NCBI RefSeq assembly: GCF_004122165.1
Contig: NZ_SBKO01000001.1
Span: 992,001-1,056,000, forward strand
Length of the DNA: 64,000 nucleotides
Source: Flavobacterium amnicola
Lineage (GTDB): Bacteria > Bacteroidota > Bacteroidia > Flavobacteriales > Flavobacteriaceae
Reading direction: 5' to 3'
Shown here: one piece after another, positions 1 through 7,055 of the stretch
Layout: the number at the start of each line of letters is the position of its first letter
How positions within the stretch are numbered: the first letter of the stretch is position 1
Notes under the pieces: generated by a model
Databases searched by the model: none
Told to the model about the DNA's origin: nothing
Seen by the model: only the letters and a program-made list of their open reading frames with translations
Position numbers and translations under genes: made by a program

Positions 1-908
1 AATTCCCAAATAATTTTTGTCGCATTACCAAAAGTGGCAATTATTTACTTTCCATTTTGAATTCCAATAGAGAATTGGTCTTTTCTAAAAAATTTGTGGT
101 GTATGAGGAATTGGCAGAAGTAGCGATGCAGGTGAAACGCTCCAGAAATGTTTCCGATATTCGACACAAGCATAATTTAGATTTTGCTGTAAAATCGGAT
201 GTTATTTTGTTTCAAAATCCGGCGCAAAATGTCAAAGTAATCTTGTTTCAAAACGGAAAATGGAGCAATATGATTGTGAATGTAAAACCACAATTTACCA
301 TTGGTAACGATTTGATTTTTAAATACAACCTAGAGACTCAATTTTGGGCTGGAAACGAATACTTGTATTTCGATAATAAAGAAATTCGTGTTGCTACTAA
401 TTCAATCTCTAAAATAGATTCTAAATCAAGTTTATACAATGCTTATTTGTATACCAATTCGGCGAGAAGAAATAAAGGTTATACTTTTTTTCCAGATGTC
501 AATGGGAATTTTCAAGTTAGAAATTTGATCTCACAAAACAATCAAGAGGTAGAATCGGATTATTCGTGGGTGAATTTCAGTCTTTTTTCGCCAGAAACAC
601 CAGCAATCACATCGGTTTATGTGACAGGAATGTTTAATGACAATGTGTTCTCTGCTGAAAATAAAATGGAATACAATCCAGAGAAAGGTGTTTTTGAAAA
701 AGCCATTCTAATCAAGCAAGGGTTTACAAATTATAACTATACCATTTTAAATGCAGCGGGTGTAATGGATGAGAAAAATGCAGTGGACGGTAATTATTAC
801 GAAACCGAAAACGTGTATAACGCTTTAGTCTATTATCGTGCCAACGGTGAACGTTATGATCGCGTGATAGGAAAAGGTGAAGCCAATTCTACCGACATTA
901 CCAATTAA
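1..908 (+). CDS. Type IX secretion system Plug protein (DUF5103), 3' part
   Basis: Partial gene: the frame is open from base 3 to the TAA at 906-908, about 301 residues, and runs off the left edge. A TTG at 57 is not the real start, because coding sequence (FPNNFCRITKSGNYLL) continues upstream of it. The pattern ITKSGNY, RELVFSKKF, YEELA, VKRSRNVSDI and the later YSWVNFSLFSPE and VYVTGMFN is typical of the DUF5103 family. In Flavobacterium johnsoniae this family includes Plug, which closes the periplasmic end of the SprA channel when PorV/cargo is absent. It is expected on the periplasmic side of the outer membrane. The N-terminal signal peptide is outside the window. The translocon gene sprA lies 32 kb away. 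The family call is firm; the Plug role follows from the family. Confidence 0.85.
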   Translation, partial: FPNNFCRITKSGNYLLSILNSNRELVFSKKFVVYEELAEVAMQVKRSRNVSDIRHKHNLDFAVKSDVILFQNPAQNVKVILFQNGKWSNMIVNVKPQFTIGNDLIFKYNLETQFWAGNEYLYFDNKEIRVATNSISKIDSKSSLYNAYLYTNSARRNKGYTFFPDVNGNFQVRNLISQNNQEVESDYSWVNFSLFSPETPAITSVYVTGMFNDNVFSAENKMEYNPEKGVFEKAILIKQGFTNYNYTILNAAGVMDEKNAVDGNYYETENVYNALVYYRANGERYDRVIGKGEANSTDITN

Positions 909-948
909 ATTTAACAAGAATATAAATCTTTTGTGTTTTTCTTTTTTT

Positions 949-956
949 TAACTTTG
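949..956 (+). promoter_or_regulatory. Candidate -7 box for apaG
   Basis: TAACTTTG matches the Bacteroidota -7 consensus TANNTTTG and lies 22 nt before the apaG ATG. A TTTG at 930-933 could be the -33 element, but the 15 bp spacing is shorter than usual. Confidence 0.4.
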
Positions 957-978
957 TTAAAATCATTATGATAGCTAT

Positions 979-1365
979 ATGGTTACTCAAATTACAAGAG
1001 GCATAAAAATTTCAGTCAAAACTACTTTTGAAGGTACTTACTTTAAGAACCATCAAATGCACTTTGCTTTTGGCTACCATATCACTATCGAAAATCAAAG
1101 TAAAGATTCTGTACAACTTATGTCGCGTCATTGGGAAATCCATGATGCACTACACTTTAAAGAAGTGGTTGATGGAGAAGGTGTTGTAGGTAAAAAACCG
1201 GTATTAAAGCCAGGGGAGACCTATACTTATAGTTCAGGCTGTCTGCTTTGCTCTCCTCACGGCAGCATGAATGGCTATTTTAACATGATTAATTTTACCT
1301 CTACAAAATCGTTTAAAGTAATGGTGCCAACTTTTAATTTAAGCGCTCCATTTGCTTTGAATTAG
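979..1365 (+). CDS. apaG: ApaG family protein
   Basis: 128 residues, a normal length for ApaG (DUF525, a single beta-sandwich domain). Family landmarks are visible: FGYHITIENQS, VQLMSRHWEIHD, EVVDGEGVVGKKPVLKPGE, YTYSSGC and the closing MNGYFNMI segment. The glycine-rich GEGVVGKKP loop is the conserved putative anion or nucleotide site. The family is named after a cobalt/magnesium-related phenotype in enterobacteria; its biochemical function is not settled. It is probably cytoplasmic, with no signal peptide. It follows the plug gene by 70 bases and has its own -7 box, and it converges almost back to back with the methyltransferase gene at 1372. Confidence 0.92.
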   Translation: MVTQITRGIKISVKTTFEGTYFKNHQMHFAFGYHITIENQSKDSVQLMSRHWEIHDALHFKEVVDGEGVVGKKPVLKPGETYTYSSGCLLCSPHGSMNGYFNMINFTSTKSFKVMVPTFNLSAPFALN

Positions 1366-1371
1366 TATTTT

Positions 1372-1923
1372 TTACTTTTCACAGACATAAATAAAGGCTG
1401 GAGGTAAGTTTAGAAAAGTGAAATTAATGTCCACTTTAGAAAAGTACGATTCCAATTTCTTTTTAGCATTTAACGAATATTGAAATTGAATGTATTTCCC
1501 ATTTTCTGATAACATAGTGTCGGAATTGGTCAAAATGTTGTGTACGACTTCGTCTGGAATCATCGCAAAAGGTAAAGAAGAGACTATGTAATCGGCCGAT
1601 TTTTGATTGTATTTTGCTAAATACTCTTCAATTTTTTCAGCGCTATCATTAATGATGACTAATCGATTGTCTTTAATGTTTTGGAGTTCTTCAATAAAAA
1701 CGGGGTTGATTTCAAATGCCAATAGAATAGCATTTTTATCCATTTTTTCTAAAAGTTTGTGGGTGAAAACTCCGGTTCCAGGGCCAAATTCTACAATGCA
1801 TTTAGCGTTGTCGAATTGAATTGGCTCTAGCATTTTTTTAGCTAAAAAAGAGGAACTTGGCGACAAAGCGCCAATAGTTCCTGTAGATTTTAAAACTTCT
1901 GAGATAAATTTTTTCTTACTCAC
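1372..1923 (-). CDS. Class I SAM methyltransferase, phospholipid N-methyltransferase-like
   Basis: 183 residues. Motif I, VEFGPGTGVFTHKLL (around residues 44-58), is the SAM-binding glycine loop. It is followed by an acidic strand end (AFEINPVF) and by IVSSLPFAMIP where many methyltransferases have NPPF. The N-terminal LKSTGTIGALSPSSSFLAKKML resembles the membrane-associated phosphatidylethanolamine N-methyltransferase (PmtA) and rRNA adenine dimethylase-like families. The substrate cannot be read from sequence: a phospholipid is likelier than rRNA because the protein is short and lacks the C-terminal domain of KsgA. It starts 1 nt after the stop of the upstream M20 peptidase gene, so the two are almost certainly co-transcribed. 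Confidence 0.75.
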   Translation of the reverse strand: MSKKKFISEVLKSTGTIGALSPSSSFLAKKMLEPIQFDNAKCIVEFGPGTGVFTHKLLEKMDKNAILLAFEINPVFIEELQNIKDNRLVIINDSAEKIEEYLAKYNQKSADYIVSSLPFAMIPDEVVHNILTNSDTMLSENGKYIQFQYSLNAKKKLESYFSKVDINFTFLNLPPAFIYVCEK

Positions 1924-1924
1924 C

Positions 1925-3313
1925 TTATTTGTTCATTTCGGTGAAGTATTTATAAAATAACGGTATCGTTTCAATTCCTTTTAAGTAGTTAAATACGCCA
2001 AAATGCTCATTAGGCGAGTGGATGGCATCACTATCTAAACCAAATCCCATCAAGATGGTTTTCGATTTTAATTCTTTTTCGAATAAGGCAACAATTGGAA
2101 TACTTCCGCCCGAACGAACCGGAATAGCAGGTACGCCAAACGTTTCGGTGTAGGCTTTATTAGCGGCTTGATAGCCAATGCTATCAATTGGTGTTACATA
2201 TCCTTGACCACCATGATGTGGGGTTACCTTCACTTTAACAGCTCTTGGTGCAATGCTTTCGAAATGGTTTTTGAATAATTCGGTGATTTCTTCCCAATCT
2301 TGATTCGGAACCAATCGCATGGAAATTTTGGCATAGGCTTTACTGGCAATTACGGTTTTAGCACCTTCTCCAGTATAACCACCCCAAATTCCGTTCACAT
2401 CCAAAGTAGGACGAATCGAATTTCTTTCATTGGTGGAATAACCTGTTTCACCATAAACATCGGCAATATCTAATGCTTTGTTGTAATCGTCTTGACTAAA
2501 AGGGCGTTTTGCCATTTGAGCTCTTTCTTCTGCAGAAAGCTCTTCAACTTTGTCATAGAACCCTGGAATCGTAATATGATTATTCTCGTCGTGCAACGAA
2601 GCAATCATTTTCGTCAATACATTGATAGGATTGGCTACTGCACCACCATATAATCCAGAGTGTAAATCACGGTTTGGACCAGTAACTTCTACTTCTACAT
2701 AGCTTAATCCGCGTAATCCAGTGGTAATAGAAGGTTGTTGATTGGAGATCATTCCCGTATCGGAAATTAAAATCACATCATTCGCTAATTTTTCTTGGTT
2801 TCTTTCCACAAACCAACCCAAACTTTTAGAACCTACTTCTTCTTCGCCTTCGATCATAAATTTCACATTACAAGGCAAACAATTGTTTTGAATCATGTAT
2901 TCAAAAGCTTTTACGTGCATGTACATCTGCCCTTTGTCATCACAAGCACCACGTGCGAAAATAGCGCCTTCAGGGTGCAATGCCGTGGTTTTTATAACAG
3001 GTTCGAAAGGAGGAGAGGTCCATAATTCCATTGGATCGGCTGGTTGTACGTCATAATGACCGTACACCAATACCGTTGGAAGTGTTTTGTCGATTATTTT
3101 TTCACCGTAAACAATTGGATAGCCTGGTGTTTCGCATAATTCTACAAAATCACATCCTGCTTTTTCCAAACTTGCTTTTACAGCATTTGCAGTATCAATT
3201 ACATCTTGGGCATAAGCACTATCAGCGCTTACAGAAGGAATTTTTAATAACTCTATTAATTCATTTAAAAAACGTTCTTTATTCGCCTGAACGTATTGCT
3301 TTATATTTTCCAT
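1925..3313 (-). CDS. M20 family dipeptidase
   Basis: 462 residues, the usual length of M20 dipeptidases of the carnosinase/CNDP type. Zinc-site landmarks are present: VYGHYDVQPADP (metal His and Asp), FARGACDDKGQM (bridging Asp), IEGEEEVGS (catalytic Glu pair) and the late DSDAIHSPNEHFGV with the last metal His. The central dimerisation domain carries DLHSGLYGG. It probably hydrolyses dipeptides in the cytoplasm; I see no signal peptide. A candidate promoter lies at 3337-3366, and the next gene downstream, a methyltransferase, follows after 1 nt. Confidence 0.93.
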   Translation of the reverse strand: MENIKQYVQANKERFLNELIELLKIPSVSADSAYAQDVIDTANAVKASLEKAGCDFVELCETPGYPIVYGEKIIDKTLPTVLVYGHYDVQPADPMELWTSPPFEPVIKTTALHPEGAIFARGACDDKGQMYMHVKAFEYMIQNNCLPCNVKFMIEGEEEVGSKSLGWFVERNQEKLANDVILISDTGMISNQQPSITTGLRGLSYVEVEVTGPNRDLHSGLYGGAVANPINVLTKMIASLHDENNHITIPGFYDKVEELSAEERAQMAKRPFSQDDYNKALDIADVYGETGYSTNERNSIRPTLDVNGIWGGYTGEGAKTVIASKAYAKISMRLVPNQDWEEITELFKNHFESIAPRAVKVKVTPHHGGQGYVTPIDSIGYQAANKAYTETFGVPAIPVRSGGSIPIVALFEKELKSKTILMGFGLDSDAIHSPNEHFGVFNYLKGIETIPLFYKYFTEMNK

Positions 3314-3336
3314 TTTTAGTTTAAATAGTAAAAAGT

Positions 3337-3366
3337 CAAATGTACAAATATTCAGTCAAATGGCAA
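3337..3366 (-). promoter_or_regulatory. Candidate promoter for the M20 peptidase operon
   Basis: Read on the minus strand, TACATTTG (3344-3337) fits TANNTTTG and a TTG (3366-3364) lies 19 bp upstream of it, a normal spacing for the Bacteroidota primary sigma factor. The -7 box ends 23 nt before the ATG at 3313. Confidence 0.55.
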
Positions 3367-3400
3367 TTTTGAAAATTTTATTCTAATTTGTGAATTGCTT

Positions 3401-3430
3401 TTTGGAATTTAAAAATAATGTCTATATTTG
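3401..3430 (+). promoter_or_regulatory. Promoter of tRNA-Leu
   Basis: TTTG at 3401-3404 and TATATTTG at 3423-3430 are separated by 18 bp, matching the -33/-7 consensus of Flavobacterium promoters. Transcription would start near 3436, just before the mature tRNA 5' end at 3445. Confidence 0.75.
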
Positions 3431-3444
3431 CACTCACAATTTTT

Positions 3445-3526
3445 GCGGATATGGCGAAATTGGTAGACGTGCCAGACTTAGGATCTGGTGCCGCAAGGCG
3501 TGTAGGTTCGAGTCCTATTATCCGCA
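3445..3526 (+). tRNA. tRNA-Leu, anticodon UAG
   Basis: The acceptor stem GCGGATA (3445-3451) pairs with TATCCGC (3519-3525), with discriminator A at 3526. The anticodon stem CCAGA/TCTGG encloses the loop CTTAGGA, so the anticodon is TAG at 3479-3481, reading CUA-type leucine codons. The T arm contains GGTTCGAGTCC. The long variable arm (TGCCGCAAGGCG) is that of a class II tRNA, as leucine requires. The 3' CCA is not encoded. A promoter precedes it and a strong hairpin terminator follows directly. Confidence 0.96.
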
Positions 3527-3528
3527 CT

Positions 3529-3559
3529 AAAAAACCTCTAAATATTTAGAGGTTTTTTT
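3529..3559 (+). terminator. Intrinsic terminator after tRNA-Leu
   Basis: AAACCTCTAAATA and TTTAGAGGTTT form a hairpin that ends in a run of T beginning 3 nt after the mature tRNA end. Confidence 0.85.
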
Positions 3560-3582
3560 ATTTGATAGCATTCTATTACATC

Positions 3583-3915
3583 ATGGCGCAAGACATCACT
3601 ATTAAAATAACCGACAGGGAAGGAGTTACGCACGAAGTACAAGCTCCGACGGATATGAACATGAATATCATGGAATTGGTTCGTGCCTACGAATTGGCTC
3701 CTGAAGGCACGATTGGTATCTGTGGCGGTATGGCGATGTGTGCTTCTTGCCAATGTTATGTGTTAAACGATGTAACATTACCCGAAATGGGACAAGACGA
3801 AGAAGCGATGCTTTGGGAAGCGTTTAATGTTAAAGACAACAGCCGTTTGGGATGTCAAATTCATATTACACCCGATATTGATGGGTTAGAAGTAGAACTA
3901 GCGCCAGAAGCCTAA
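3583..3915 (+). CDS. 2Fe-2S ferredoxin
   Basis: 110 residues from the ATG at 3583; an in-frame TTG at 3562 would add seven residues (translated LIAFYYI) that look unnatural and overlap the tRNA terminator. The cluster motif CGGMAMCASCQCYV, with a further Cys in SRLGCQIHI, is that of the adrenodoxin/Isc-type ferredoxin (C-x5-C-x2-C, then a distal C). It would carry single electrons in the cytoplasm, for example to iron-sulfur assembly or a monooxygenase; the partner is not evident here because neighbouring genes are unrelated. Its stop codon abuts the stop codon of the convergent metallophosphoesterase gene. Confidence 0.92.
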   Translation: MAQDITIKITDREGVTHEVQAPTDMNMNIMELVRAYELAPEGTIGICGGMAMCASCQCYVLNDVTLPEMGQDEEAMLWEAFNVKDNSRLGCQIHITPDIDGLEVELAPEA

Positions 3916-4815
3916 CTATTTGTAATCCTCTAGTTTTTCCGATTTCTGCAAATTTTCTTTTACGATTTGAAGGACGCCATCGTCTTTGGTGTCTATAAAC
4001 CATTTGATTAGGGTAATTTCTCCATTTTCAATTTCAATTCCGGTAATGGAACGAGGATGTACACAACTTCCGTCATTAAAATAGTTCGCTTGACCATCGT
4101 TTGGGGTGGAGAATCGAGGACGATGCGTGTGCCCGGTGATGGTAATTTTATTGCCGTTGTTTACAATCCATTCTTTGATGCGACGTTCTACTTTAATAAG
4201 TTCTACATAGTTTTTAGCGGGACTCGTCGGATCTTTGATGCCCCATATTTGAAGTGGTTTCCATAACACACGGACCAAAAACTGATTGACTTTCCAACCT
4301 ACATAATTCATAAAATCGGCTTGATGACCGTGGGTTAAAAATAATTCTTGATGGGTTTCGGAATTGACGAGTACAATGGCTTCCTCATATTCTAATCCGG
4401 GCATTAAAGGGACTTTTATACCTAGGTTTGGATCGAAGAATTCGGTAAAACTTTTTTCAACATTATGCTTATTTCTAAAGAACATATCGTGATTTCCCCA
4501 TATCATATCGAGTCTTCCTTCCAAATAGAATTTTTGCAACAAAAGAAAAACGTTTTTATTGGCTTCAAAAATGTCTTTAAAAAACAAATTTTCCCACAGC
4601 TCATCGCCATCGCCTAACTCAATGTAATGAAAACCATTTTTGAAGTAATGATTTAGAGCATGAAAGTACACATTTCGATTGTTCGCAAAATCATCTGCAA
4701 AACTTCCATCACTGCGATGACAATCGCTAAATAATATGAATTTAGAGTTGTTGTCAAACGGAATGCGTTTGGCGTTCTTGTACGCTCTGTCTAATCGGTC
4801 TTGTGAGGAAAACAT
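3916..4815 (-). CDS. Metallophosphoesterase family protein
   Basis: 299 residues. Calcineurin-like signature motifs occur in order: FILFSDCHRSDGS (D-x-H variant), YIELGDGDELWENL (GD-x2-D), MIWGNHDMFF (GNHD), FLTHGHQADF (GH) and ITGHTHRPRF (GHTH). These residues bind two metal ions. The family includes UDP-2,3-diacylglucosamine hydrolases, but LpxH is usually shorter and I would not assign it. No signal peptide is visible. The ATG is preceded by AAAATTTG and exactly 4 nt, a near-match to the -7 box, so the mRNA may begin at or very near the start codon (see findings). Confidence 0.85.
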   Translation of the reverse strand: MFSSQDRLDRAYKNAKRIPFDNNSKFILFSDCHRSDGSFADDFANNRNVYFHALNHYFKNGFHYIELGDGDELWENLFFKDIFEANKNVFLLLQKFYLEGRLDMIWGNHDMFFRNKHNVEKSFTEFFDPNLGIKVPLMPGLEYEEAIVLVNSETHQELFLTHGHQADFMNYVGWKVNQFLVRVLWKPLQIWGIKDPTSPAKNYVELIKVERRIKEWIVNNGNKITITGHTHRPRFSTPNDGQANYFNDGSCVHPRSITGIEIENGEITLIKWFIDTKDDGVLQIVKENLQKSEKLEDYK

Positions 4816-4840
4816 GCTGCAAATTTTGTTAAAAATAAGT

Positions 4841-4865
4841 AAAGCTCCTCAAATTGAGAAGCTTT
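4841..4865 (-). terminator. Weak hairpin, possible terminator of the DUF3050 gene
   Basis: Arms AAAGCTCCTCA and TGAGAAGCTTT pair with one mismatch around a 3-nt loop. On the minus strand the T-rich stretch after it is interrupted (CTTTACTTATTTTT), so termination may be inefficient. Confidence 0.45.
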
Positions 4866-4899
4866 GCTTGTATTAATTGTATTTTAAAAATGAAAAACC

Positions 4900-5685
4900 T
4901 TATATCGCGCTTGAGATCTCGGCTTGAATATGTTCTTCGATAGCATCCCATAATCCCATTCTTTTTTCTAAGGCTAAAATGGAAGTTTCTTCTACGTCTC
5001 TCCACTTCTGAACATCGTCACCGCATAATTCCGAAATCATTTGCATGGCCATCGGTCCATGTTCGTCAGCGTCCAATTCGATGTGTCTTTCGAAATAATA
5101 AATCAATTGCGACAAATCGGTTTCTGGGAAATTAATTTTAAAGTTTTTCAAAATCTCCGTAAACATATTCGGAATTAAGTCTTCTCTCCCGAAAGTGAAA
5201 GCTGCCGCTATTTTGTGGGATTGTCCTTCTTCAATAATTCGGAACGTAAAATCCAAGAAAGCTTTGATTTTGGGATGTAAATCACTGTGTTTGATGGCGA
5301 TGAAAACATTTTTGGTTTCCACAACTGCTTCTAAAAACGCTTCCATCGGTTGTGTGTTGGCACCACATGATTTCATAGCGTCTAAATACATTTCAAAATG
5401 ACTTTGCCTTTTTCCGTCTAATGTCAAATCAGATTCTTCCGCTAAAACAATTTCATTAATCAGGTAGCGGGTTTCGGTATTTTGGGTAGCAAACCAAGGA
5501 GTGGTAGTGCAGGTTAATTTTTGTTGTAAAGCCTTCAATAACGACATAAAATCCCAAACCGCATATACATGACTTTCCAAAAAGCAATGCAAATCATCGA
5601 TAGATTTGATTTGGGTGTACAATGAATGATTTAGTAATTTGTCTTTTTGAGGTTGAATTTGAGTGTTGATATGTTGAATTGTCAT
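4900..5685 (-). CDS. DUF3050 domain-containing protein (heme-oxygenase-like fold)
   Basis: 261 residues covering one DUF3050 domain. Characteristic parts are LYTQIKSIDDLHCFLESHVYAVWDFMSLLKALQ, with the conserved His and trailing WDFMSL, a middle EESDL segment, FTFGREDLIPNMF and YYFERHIELDADEHGPMA. The spaced His/Glu residues in long helices resemble the four-helix heme-oxygenase-like di-iron proteins; whether this one binds iron is inference. No function is established that I know of. A -7 box at 5706-5713 precedes it, overlapping the terminator of the next gene upstream, so it appears to be its own transcription unit. Confidence 0.82.
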   Translation of the reverse strand: MTIQHINTQIQPQKDKLLNHSLYTQIKSIDDLHCFLESHVYAVWDFMSLLKALQQKLTCTTTPWFATQNTETRYLINEIVLAEESDLTLDGKRQSHFEMYLDAMKSCGANTQPMEAFLEAVVETKNVFIAIKHSDLHPKIKAFLDFTFRIIEEGQSHKIAAAFTFGREDLIPNMFTEILKNFKINFPETDLSQLIYYFERHIELDADEHGPMAMQMISELCGDDVQKWRDVEETSILALEKRMGLWDAIEEHIQAEISSAI

Positions 5686-5705
5686 AAGTAGGGAATTTAA
5701 TAGTA

Positions 5706-5713
5706 CAAAAATA
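5706..5713 (-). promoter_or_regulatory. Candidate -7 box for the DUF3050 gene
   Basis: Minus-strand TATTTTTG, 20 nt upstream of the ATG at 5685. It is fused to the T-run of the preceding terminator. I find no clear -33 TTG. Confidence 0.4.
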
Positions 5714-5743
5714 AAAAAGCTTCACACAATGGTGAAGCTTTTT
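5713..5743 (-). terminator. Terminator of the acyl-CoA dehydrogenase gene
   Basis: AAAAGCTTCAC and GTGAAGCTTTT form an 11-bp stem with a short loop, flanked by T-runs when read on either strand. It lies between the acyl-CoA dehydrogenase stop and the DUF3050 start on the minus strand. Confidence 0.8.
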
Positions 5744-5767
5744 GTATAAATAATAACTATTGTTGAA

Positions 5768-6946
5768 TTACTTAAACGCAGGGAAACCTGTTACGTCCAT
5801 TCCTGTAATTAACAAGTGAATATCATGTGTTCCTTCGTACGTTAAAACCGACTCTAAGTTCATCATGTGACGCATGATAGAATATTCACCAGTAATACCC
5901 ATACCTCCTAACATTTGACGGGCCTCACGAGCGATTTCAACTGCCATGTTTACGTTGTTACGTTTGGCCATAGAAATTTGTGCGGATGTTGCTCTTCCTT
6001 CATTACGTAATACTCCTAATCTCCAAGTCAATAATTGTGCTTTAGTGATTTCGGTAATCATTTCGGCTAATTTCTTTTGTTGCAATTGCGTTGCTCCAAT
6101 TGGTTTGCCAAACTGGATACGTTCTTTAGAGTAACGTAAAGCGGTATCATAACAATCCATTGCTGCCCCAATAGCACCCCAAGCAATTCCGTAACGTGCT
6201 GAATCTAAACATCCTAGTGGTGCTCCCAATCCCGATTTGTTTGGTAATAAGTTTTCTTTAGGGACTTTAACGTTGTCGAAAATTAATTCTCCAGTAGCAG
6301 AAGCTCTTAAAGACCATTTATTATGCGTTTCTGGAGTTGTAAAACCTTCCATGCCTCTTTCTACGATAAGTCCGTGAATACGTCCTTCTTCGTTTTTAGC
6401 CCAAACCACTGCAATTTGTGCAAAAGGAGCATTAGAAATCCACATTTTAGCACCATTTAAAAGATAATGGTCGCCCATATCTTTAAAGTTGGTTACCATT
6501 CCACCAGGATTTGAACCATGATCCGGTTCTGTTAAACCAAAACAACCGATCCATTCTCCGGTGGCTAATTTTGGTAAATATTTCATACGTTGCTCTTCGT
6601 TACCGTATTTCCAAATAGGATACATTACTAACGATGATTGTACAGATGATGTAGAACGTACTCCAGAATCACCACGCTCAATTTCTTGCATGATTAATCC
6701 ATAGGAAATTTGATCCAATCCGGCACCGCCATATTCTACTGGAATATAAGGTCCGAAACCACCAATCTCACCCAAACCTTTTACGATTTGGTGTGGAAAT
6801 TCAGCTCTTTGAGCGTATTCTTCTATAATTGGGGAAACTTCTTTTTTTACCCAAGCACGTGCTGAGTCACGAACTAATTTATGTTCTTCTGTTAATAAAT
6901 CGTCTAACATGTAATAATCAGGCGATTGAAATAAATCTGGTTTCAT
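5768..6946 (-). CDS. Acyl-CoA dehydrogenase, glutaryl-CoA dehydrogenase type
   Basis: 392 residues with the full acyl-CoA dehydrogenase layout: an N-terminal helical domain, the middle beta domain with FGLTEPDHGSNPGG and MWISNAPFAQIAVVWAK (FAD-binding loops), and the C-terminal helical domain with RIQFGKPIGATQLQQKKLA and QMLGGMGITGEY. The catalytic base is Glu371 in TYEGTHDIH, a placement and context typical of glutaryl-CoA dehydrogenases, as is RSTSSVQSSLVM near residue 100. The enzyme would oxidise, and perhaps decarboxylate, glutaryl-CoA from lysine/tryptophan breakdown, passing electrons to ETF. The exact substrate is inferred from family resemblance. A -7 box TACTTTTG lies at 6974-6967, 20 nt before the ATG. 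Confidence 0.9.
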   Translation of the reverse strand: MKPDLFQSPDYYMLDDLLTEEHKLVRDSARAWVKKEVSPIIEEYAQRAEFPHQIVKGLGEIGGFGPYIPVEYGGAGLDQISYGLIMQEIERGDSGVRSTSSVQSSLVMYPIWKYGNEEQRMKYLPKLATGEWIGCFGLTEPDHGSNPGGMVTNFKDMGDHYLLNGAKMWISNAPFAQIAVVWAKNEEGRIHGLIVERGMEGFTTPETHNKWSLRASATGELIFDNVKVPKENLLPNKSGLGAPLGCLDSARYGIAWGAIGAAMDCYDTALRYSKERIQFGKPIGATQLQQKKLAEMITEITKAQLLTWRLGVLRNEGRATSAQISMAKRNNVNMAVEIAREARQMLGGMGITGEYSIMRHMMNLESVLTYEGTHDIHLLITGMDVTGFPAFK

Positions 6947-6966
6947 CTTTATGATTTTATAGAGTG

Positions 6967-6974
6967 CAAAAGTA
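6967..6974 (-). promoter_or_regulatory. Candidate -7 box for the acyl-CoA dehydrogenase gene
   Basis: Minus-strand TACTTTTG fits TANNTTTG, 20 nt from the start codon. The -33 region contains only a partial match. Confidence 0.4.
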
Positions 6975-7055
6975 AGTAAAGATTTTTAACAATTCAATGA
7001 ACGAATGTTATAATTTTTAGTTACATTTTTATAAATTGGTCGAACTTTAGCAATT

